Shown here in pieces: positions 60,138 through 64,000 of a stretch of DNA of 64,000 nucleotides. The stretch's first letter is position 1, and every line of letters starts with the position of its first letter. Below the pieces are notes generated by a model. It did no database searches. It had not been told where the DNA came from and saw nothing but the letters and a program-made list of their open reading frames with translations. Source of the stretch: Crenalkalicoccus roseus (lineage in GTDB: Bacteria > Pseudomonadota > Alphaproteobacteria > Acetobacterales > Acetobacteraceae); assembly GCF_004761865.1 (NCBI RefSeq), contig NZ_SJDM01000002.1, positions 1-64,000 of the forward strand. The letters run 5' to 3'. Position numbers and translations under genes: made by a program.

Positions 60138-61354
60138 CCCGTCCCGGCTTCCGGCACCTCCAGCCCGGTCCAGTCGCGGAGGGCGCGGAGATAGGCGGCG
60201 GCGGAGGCCTCCAGCCCGCACGCCTCGCGCATGTGCGCGCGCGCCGCCGCGCCCCGCGCCGCGAGCGCCGCCGGGTCCGCCAGCAGCGCCGCCAGCGCCC
60301 GCGCCAGGGCGGGGGCGGGATCGGACCCGAAGGGCAGCTTCGCCACCGCAGTGTCCGGGTATTCGGCCGCGGGGCCGAAATCGTAGGCGATGGCCGGGGT
60401 GCCCATCGCCAGCGCCCGCGCCAGGCTGCCCGAACTCTCCCCCCCGCTTGGGAAGCGGAGCGCGAGCAGCAGGTCGGCCGCGCGCAGGTGCAGGAAGAAC
60501 GCCTCCTCCGATACCCAGCCCGCCAAGCGTACCTGCGCGCCAAGCCCGAGCCGGGCCACCGTCGCCTCCAGCCCCGCCTCCGGCCCGGCCGGGCCGGCGA
60601 CGACGCAGCGCGCCTCCACCCCGCCGGCGCGCAGCAGCGCCAGCGCCTCCAGCGCCACCGTCACCTGCTTCGCCGGGGTGACGTGGCCGAGCGCGAGCAG
60701 CAGCGGCCCCTCCAGCGGCAGGCCGAGCCGGGCACGGGCCTCCTGCCGCGTCACCCCCTCATAGGCCTCCACCTGGGGCGAGCGGTGGTGCGGCACCACC
60801 CGCACCGGCAGGCCGGGCGGCGCATCCAGGCGGGCGGCGGCGAAGCGGCTGTGCACGATGACGCCGGCGGCGGGGTCCAGCACCTGCCGGTGCAGCGGCA
60901 TCAGGAAGCGCTGCCAGGGCGAGAACAGGCCGCATTGCCGCAGCCGCGCCAGGCGCCGGCCAGCCGGGCCGTGGTTGTAGGCGAGCACCGCCTCGTAGGC
61001 ATGGGGCGCGCCGCGGGCGAGGGTCAGCGCCTCGACCAAGTGGTGCAGCACCACCTCATGCAGCACCAGGATGCCGGGCCGGCGCAGCGCCGCGCGATAG
61101 ACGTGCTCGTGATCCAGGCTGTTGCCGAGCTGGTGCAGGTGCGGCAGGGCGCGCAGCCCGGGGCGGCGGCGGTATTCGCGCTCGGTGATCACCTCGGCGC
61201 CGTCCCGCGGTGCCGCCTCCTCCTCCCGCGCCACCACGACGACGAGGCGCAGCGCGCGGGCCAGCGGGGGCAGCAGCTCCGCCGTGTAGGCGGCGACGCC
61301 GGAGCGGCTCGGCGGCAGCGGGGCGAAGACGACGAGCTGCGGGCCGGCGCTCAT
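60134..61354 (-). CDS. glycosyltransferase (GT4-like)
   Basis: A 406-residue sugar transferase. The N-terminus LVVFAPLPPSRSGVAAYTAELLPPLARAL is typical of GT-B enzymes. It has LVLHEVVLHHLVEALTLARG, VIVHSRFAAARL, LLALGHVTPAKQVTVALEAL, and the C-terminal EX7E-like segment near GGESSGSLARALAMGTPAIAYDFGP. Substrate and product are unknown. The start overlaps the DUF4214-like gene stop as ATGA, and the stop lies in the repeat. It is the last gene of a three-gene operon for surface polysaccharide or glycolipid. Confidence 0.88.
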   Translation of the reverse strand: MSAGPQLVVFAPLPPSRSGVAAYTAELLPPLARALRLVVVVAREEEAAPRDGAEVITEREYRRRPGLRALPHLHQLGNSLDHEHVYRAALRRPGILVLHEVVLHHLVEALTLARGAPHAYEAVLAYNHGPAGRRLARLRQCGLFSPWQRFLMPLHRQVLDPAAGVIVHSRFAAARLDAPPGLPVRVVPHHRSPQVEAYEGVTRQEARARLGLPLEGPLLLALGHVTPAKQVTVALEALALLRAGGVEARCVVAGPAGPEAGLEATVARLGLGAQVRLAGWVSEEAFFLHLRAADLLLALRFPSGGESSGSLARALAMGTPAIAYDFGPAAEYPDTAVAKLPFGSDPAPALARALAALLADPAALAARGAAARAHMREACGLEASAAAYLRALRDWTGLEVPEAGTG

Positions 61355-61971
61355 GATGCCCGGGGCGGGGCGGCGCCGAGGGCGAGCAGCCGCGCCTCGA
61401 TCGCGCGCAGCCGGGGTTCGAGGCGCGCCTCGGCCAGGGCCAGCATCTCCCCCACATATTCGGCGAGGGCCGCCGCGACGGCGTGCTCCCCGGGGGGCTC
61501 CGCGCCGGCGGCGGGGGCTTCGGGCCGCGCGCGCAGCTCGCGCCGCAGCGCCGCGATCTCGGCGCGCAGCTCGGCGTCCCGCGCCTCGATCAGCTCGGCG
61601 CCGAGCCCGGCCAGCTCCGGCCCGCCGGGGCCGGCGAGCAGCGCCAGCGCCTCGCGCAGCCGCGCGATCTCGCCCTGCAGGAACTCGGTGCGCAGCGCCA
61701 GCGTCGCGGCCATCGCCCGGCGGGGATCGGAGGGCAGGATCGGGCCTTCCGGCAGCGCGACGGCCGCGGCGGCGTGCCGCGCCTCCTCCGAGGCGGCGAG
61801 GCTGCGCAGCACCTCGGCGCGCCGCTCCGGCCGGTTGCGGATGATGCCGAGGTAGTGGCGGTAGCCCTCCTCGTCCGGCCAGCGGCCGAGCAGGGCGATG
61901 TAGGCGTTGACCACGAAGTCGTGGTCCTCGCCGGGGAGCAGGTCGCCGGCCTCGATCCGCCGCCCGGTCAT
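61351..61971 (-). CDS. DUF4214-domain protein with coiled coil
   Basis: A 206-residue protein. Residues 18-65 (FVVNAYIALLGRWPDEEGYRHYLGIIRNRPERRAEVLRSLAASEEARH) match the DUF4214 module found next to or fused to glycosyltransferases and S-layer proteins. The rest is Ala/Glu/Leu/Arg-rich helix that should form a coiled coil (LRREL, EIARLREALALL). It is sandwiched between two glycosyltransferases with four-base overlaps on both sides, so it is probably an assembly or scaffold partner. Function unknown. Confidence 0.8.
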   Translation of the reverse strand: MTGRRIEAGDLLPGEDHDFVVNAYIALLGRWPDEEGYRHYLGIIRNRPERRAEVLRSLAASEEARHAAAAVALPEGPILPSDPRRAMAATLALRTEFLQGEIARLREALALLAGPGGPELAGLGAELIEARDAELRAEIAALRRELRARPEAPAAGAEPPGEHAVAAALAEYVGEMLALAEARLEPRLRAIEARLLALGAAPPRAS

Positions 61972-63371
61972 TCGGCGGCGAGGGCCAGCGGCGGCGCGGC
62001 CTGGGGCGCGTCGAGCGGCACACCGAGGCGCGCGTAGAGGGCGGCGAGCCGCGCGGCGTAGCGTTCCGGGCTGAACAGCGCCGCCCGGCGCGGCCCGGCA
62101 TGGGCGAGGCGGGCGCGCAGCTCCGCATCGCCGTCCAGCGCCTGGATCGCCTGTACCAGGGCCGAGATGTCGTAGGGGTCCACGGTCAGCGCCGCCTCTC
62201 CCACCACCTCCGGCATCGAGGCGGTGTTGGAGGTGACGACCGGCGTGCCGAGCAGCATCGCCTCCAGCGCCGGCAGGCCGAAGCCCTCGTAGAGGGAGGG
62301 GAAGAGCACGGCGCGGGCGCCGCGGATCAGCCCCACCAGCAGCCGGAAGGGGGCGTAGTCCAGCAGCATGATCCGGTGCCGGGTGCGCAGCGAGTCCCCC
62401 TCCTGCACCAGGTAGCGGATGTGGTCGTCGAACAGCAGGCGCAGCTCCTGCTCCGACTTCCACGCCTTCTTGCCGACGATGACGAGCGGCCCCTCCACCC
62501 CGCTGGCGAGGAAGGCTTGGATCAGCCGGCCCACGTTCTTCTTCGGCTCGATGGCGCCGAAGAACAGCCAGTAGCGCCCGGGCTCCAGGCCGAAGCTGCC
62601 CTGCACCTCGGCGCGCACCGCGGGCATCGGCGCGTCCATGAACTTCCGCGGAATCTCGACCGCCTGGTAGGTGTTGGTGACCCGCTCCTCCGGCACGCCG
62701 AGCAGGCTGACGATGTCGCGGCGCGACGCCTCGGAGACGGTGACGATGTGGTCGGCCACGCGCCCGAGCAGCCGGTTCAGCCGGAAGTAGCGGCGCTTGT
62801 TGTCGAGCGTGGTGTAGGGCAGCCGCAGCGGCACCAGGTCGTGCAGGGTGTAGAGGTTGCGCGCCCCCGGGACGAGGAGCGGCAGGGGATAGGTCCAGTG
62901 CATGAGGCCGGGGCGCGGCTCCAGCCGCACCCGCAGCCGCTGGCCGGCGACGCGGAACTGGGCGTGCGCCTGCTGGAACAGGTCGTGGACGTTCCAGATC
63001 TCGTCGAAATGCGGCAGACGGTCGCGGAAGGTGGCGGTGATCACCTGCCCCGAGACCGGCACCCGCGCCGCCCTCTCCCCGATCGGGGCGCGCAGCATCC
63101 GCCGGGCGCGGCGGAGCACGGTCAGCCAGGGCGGCGGCTCGCGCATCCGCTCGTCGAAGAAGGCGATCTCCTGGATCAGCGGGTTGGGCGAGGGGCGGGA
63201 GCGGGTGCCGTAGAGCACGCCCACCTCGCAGCCGAGTCGCTGGAGGGCGAAGCTGAGGTTCCGGGCATAGGTCGCAACGCCCGTGCCCTGATCCAGCGCC
63301 AGGTTGTAGCCGTCCAGGAAGACGCGGGCGCGCCGGCCCCCGTCACCGGCGCGCTCTGCGGATTGCGCCAT
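61968..63371 (-). CDS. glycosyltransferase family 4 protein
   Basis: A 467-residue GT-B enzyme. N-terminal [33 protein letters not shown] is the family start; the C-terminal domain has [89 protein letters not shown] with the EGFGLPALE motif that binds the nucleotide sugar. ATG 63371 follows AAGGGGG. A palindrome (63407-63419) lies in its promoter region. It belongs to a polysaccharide cluster that continues to the right. Confidence 0.93.
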   Translation of the reverse strand: MAQSAERAGDGGRRARVFLDGYNLALDQGTGVATYARNLSFALQRLGCEVGVLYGTRSRPSPNPLIQEIAFFDERMREPPPWLTVLRRARRMLRAPIGERAARVPVSGQVITATFRDRLPHFDEIWNVHDLFQQAHAQFRVAGQRLRVRLEPRPGLMHWTYPLPLLVPGARNLYTLHDLVPLRLPYTTLDNKRRYFRLNRLLGRVADHIVTVSEASRRDIVSLLGVPEERVTNTYQAVEIPRKFMDAPMPAVRAEVQGSFGLEPGRYWLFFGAIEPKKNVGRLIQAFLASGVEGPLVIVGKKAWKSEQELRLLFDDHIRYLVQEGDSLRTRHRIMLLDYAPFRLLVGLIRGARAVLFPSLYEGFGLPALEAMLLGTPVVTSNTASMPEVVGEAALTVDPYDISALVQAIQALDGDAELRARLAHAGPRRAALFSPERYAARLAALYARLGVPLDAPQAAPPLALAAE

Positions 63372-63406
63372 GCGCTGGCCCCCTTTTCGCCGTGCTTGCA
63401 CGCGAA

Positions 63407-63419
63407 GGTGTGATACACC
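63407..63419. promoter_or_regulatory. dyad GGTGT-GAT-ACACC in divergent promoter region
   Basis: Perfect 5-base arms about a GAT centre, 36-48 bases before the glycosyltransferase start. On the minus strand it reads TGTATCA, which can form a -10, with TTGCAT upstream (about 15 bases). A related dyad lies at 63724-63740. Confidence 0.35.
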
Positions 63420-63498
63420 ATTTCGTGAGGATGCAAGAGCCGTGGTTGGATGGCGATTCTTCTTGCCACCCCCGGTTGTGGAGGCTTTTCATTGCGCT

Positions 63499-63696
63499 AT
63501 GAGTGACAAGCCAGCGGCGATGCATCCTTCGGAGCCGGTGCGCGGCCCGGTGGAGGCCCGCGGCGCCGAGCAGGCGGGCAGGCTGCGCGGCGGAATCGCC
63601 CTCGGCCTGGCCGAGGCGGCGCTGCTCTGGCTCCGCGCCGCCGCGGTGCTCATCCTGCTGGCGCCGTTCCTGCTGCTTCTGCTGCTGCTCCTCTGA
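63499..63696 (+). CDS. small single-span membrane protein
   Basis: A 65-residue protein with a polar N-terminus (MSDKPAAMHPSEPVRGPVEARGAEQAG) and one hydrophobic span at the C-terminus (ALLWLRAAAVLILLAPFLLLLLLLL). An internal start at 63520 would give MHPSEP. No domain is recognised. It sits between divergent polysaccharide genes and could be a small accessory protein. Confidence 0.5.
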   Translation: MSDKPAAMHPSEPVRGPVEARGAEQAGRLRGGIALGLAEAALLWLRAAAVLILLAPFLLLLLLLL

Positions 63697-63723
63697 GCTG
63701 TCGCGAGAGGCTTGTTCCCGGGC

Positions 63724-63740
63724 GGTGATCCTGTATCACC
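63724..63740. promoter_or_regulatory. dyad GGTGAT-CCTGT-ATCACC upstream of TPR gene
   Basis: Perfect 6-base arms around CCTGT. TATCAC within it is a possible -10, with TTGTTC about 16 bases upstream. It shares GGTG and ATCACC elements with 63407-63419. Confidence 0.35.
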
Positions 63741-63802
63741 ATCCCGTTCACGCTTTCGTGCGCCGTGGCCGGGAAGGCGCGGAGGATCGGAGAGCGCCGC
63801 CG

Positions 63803-64000
63803 ATGGACATCGTCTCGCCCAGCGGACCGGCCGCCGCCGGCCCCGCCGAGCTGCTGGCCCTCGCCGACCGCCTGCGCGACGCGCGCGAATGGGGCGAGGC
63901 GGCGGCGGCCTATGCGGCCTATCTGCGGCTCCGCCCCGAGGACTGGCCGATCTGGGTGCAGTACGGCCACTGCGTGAAGGAGGATGGCGACGCGGCGGGG
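63803..64000 (+). CDS. TPR-type protein, start only (runs off the window)
   Basis: An open frame of 66 codons from ATG 63803 to the window end. It reads MDIVSPSGPAAAGPAELLALADRLRDAREWGEAAAAYAAYLRLRPEDWPIWVQYGHCVKEDGDAAG, which fits tetratricopeptide repeats (AREWGEAAAAYAAYLRLRPEDWPIWVQYGH) of the type fused to glycosyltransferases in Acetobacteraceae. GGAG stands about ten bases before the ATG. Whether a glycosyltransferase domain follows cannot be seen. Confidence 0.7.
   Translation, partial: MDIVSPSGPAAAGPAELLALADRLRDAREWGEAAAAYAAYLRLRPEDWPIWVQYGHCVKEDGDAAG

Overview
The window is about 74% G+C by eye and reads as chromosome from an alphaproteobacterium, most likely a Roseomonas-like member of the Acetobacteraceae. 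The support is the very high G+C, a LexA gene with the alphaproteobacterial operator GTTC-N7-GTTC, an NDUFS4-type complex I accessory protein, the gene order gltX/comEC/lexA/moeA/moaC/trpC/trpD/trpG...trpE/ppiD/tpiA, thrS next to infC, and repeated tripartite-tricarboxylate-type binding proteins. There are no phage, integrase, intact insertion sequence or CRISPR genes. Species-level placement is inference.

Layout. 1-5.8 kb: valS, a frameshifted Uma2-family nuclease gene, ilvD, a small lipoprotein. 5.8-21 kb: xth and gltX (minus), comEC and a Nudix-like gene (plus), then a long minus-strand block lexA, moeA, moaC, trpC, trpD, trpG, a 39-residue ORF with a tryptophan/aromatic leader peptide and hairpin ahead of it, an amidohydrolase, trpE and a PpiD-like chaperone. 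21-24.6 kb: tpiA, an AcuC-like deacetylase, a DUF192 protein, tRNA-Pro(TGG), an NDUFS4 homologue, tRNA-Arg(TCT), a small secreted protein. 24.6-29.3 kb: a five-gene minus operon with an AhpD-like protein, an acyl-CoA-dehydrogenase-like flavoprotein and an SsuABC/NrtABC-type ABC transporter, preceded by an AT-rich stretch with perfect dyads. 29.3-33.8 kb: an OmpR/histidine kinase pair, two hypothetical proteins and an FAD monooxygenase. 33.8-39.3 kb: a PhoD-type phosphatase behind a Pho-box-like promoter, a beta-hydroxyacid dehydrogenase, a repeat-rich 848-base gap, an FAH-family enzyme and an alpha/beta hydrolase. 39.6-45.5 kb: thrS, infC (AUA start), an RraA-like gene, trmO, homoserine kinase, rnhA. 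45.5-50 kb: GntP-type permease, periplasmic binding protein and a two-domain CoA-transferase with an unusual C-terminal extension. 50-55.7 kb: a head-to-head acyl-CoA synthetase-like beta/alpha pair, lpxI, gloA and ycjX-ycjF. 55.9-60 kb: TctC-like binding protein divergent from an isopropylmalate/tartrate-dehydrogenase-like enzyme, an HtrA-type lipoprotein protease, a single-domain response regulator. 60-64 kb: the start of a surface polysaccharide/glycosyltransferase cluster.

How the genes work together. trpE, trpG, trpD and trpC cover the first steps of tryptophan synthesis, but trpE is cotranscribed with ppiD while trpGDC lies behind its own leader peptide. moaC and moeA (molybdenum cofactor) follow trpC, and lexA has its own SOS operators. 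Four-base ATGA or GTGA start/stop overlaps mark tight translational coupling in the trp, moa/moe, ABC-transporter, lpxI/gloA, ycjXF and glycosyltransferase operons.

The least ordinary sequence is non-coding: a dispersed REP-like element (consensus core GAGCRGRTCCCGTYCRGR, with a linked GGATCAGGCGCTAG core) that often supplies the stop codon of the adjacent gene; the trp leader/attenuator; the Pho-box promoter; and the AT-rich dyads at 29.1 kb. I see no completely new enzymatic system. The best candidates for something undescribed are the 39-residue protein under leader-peptide control and the repeat element.
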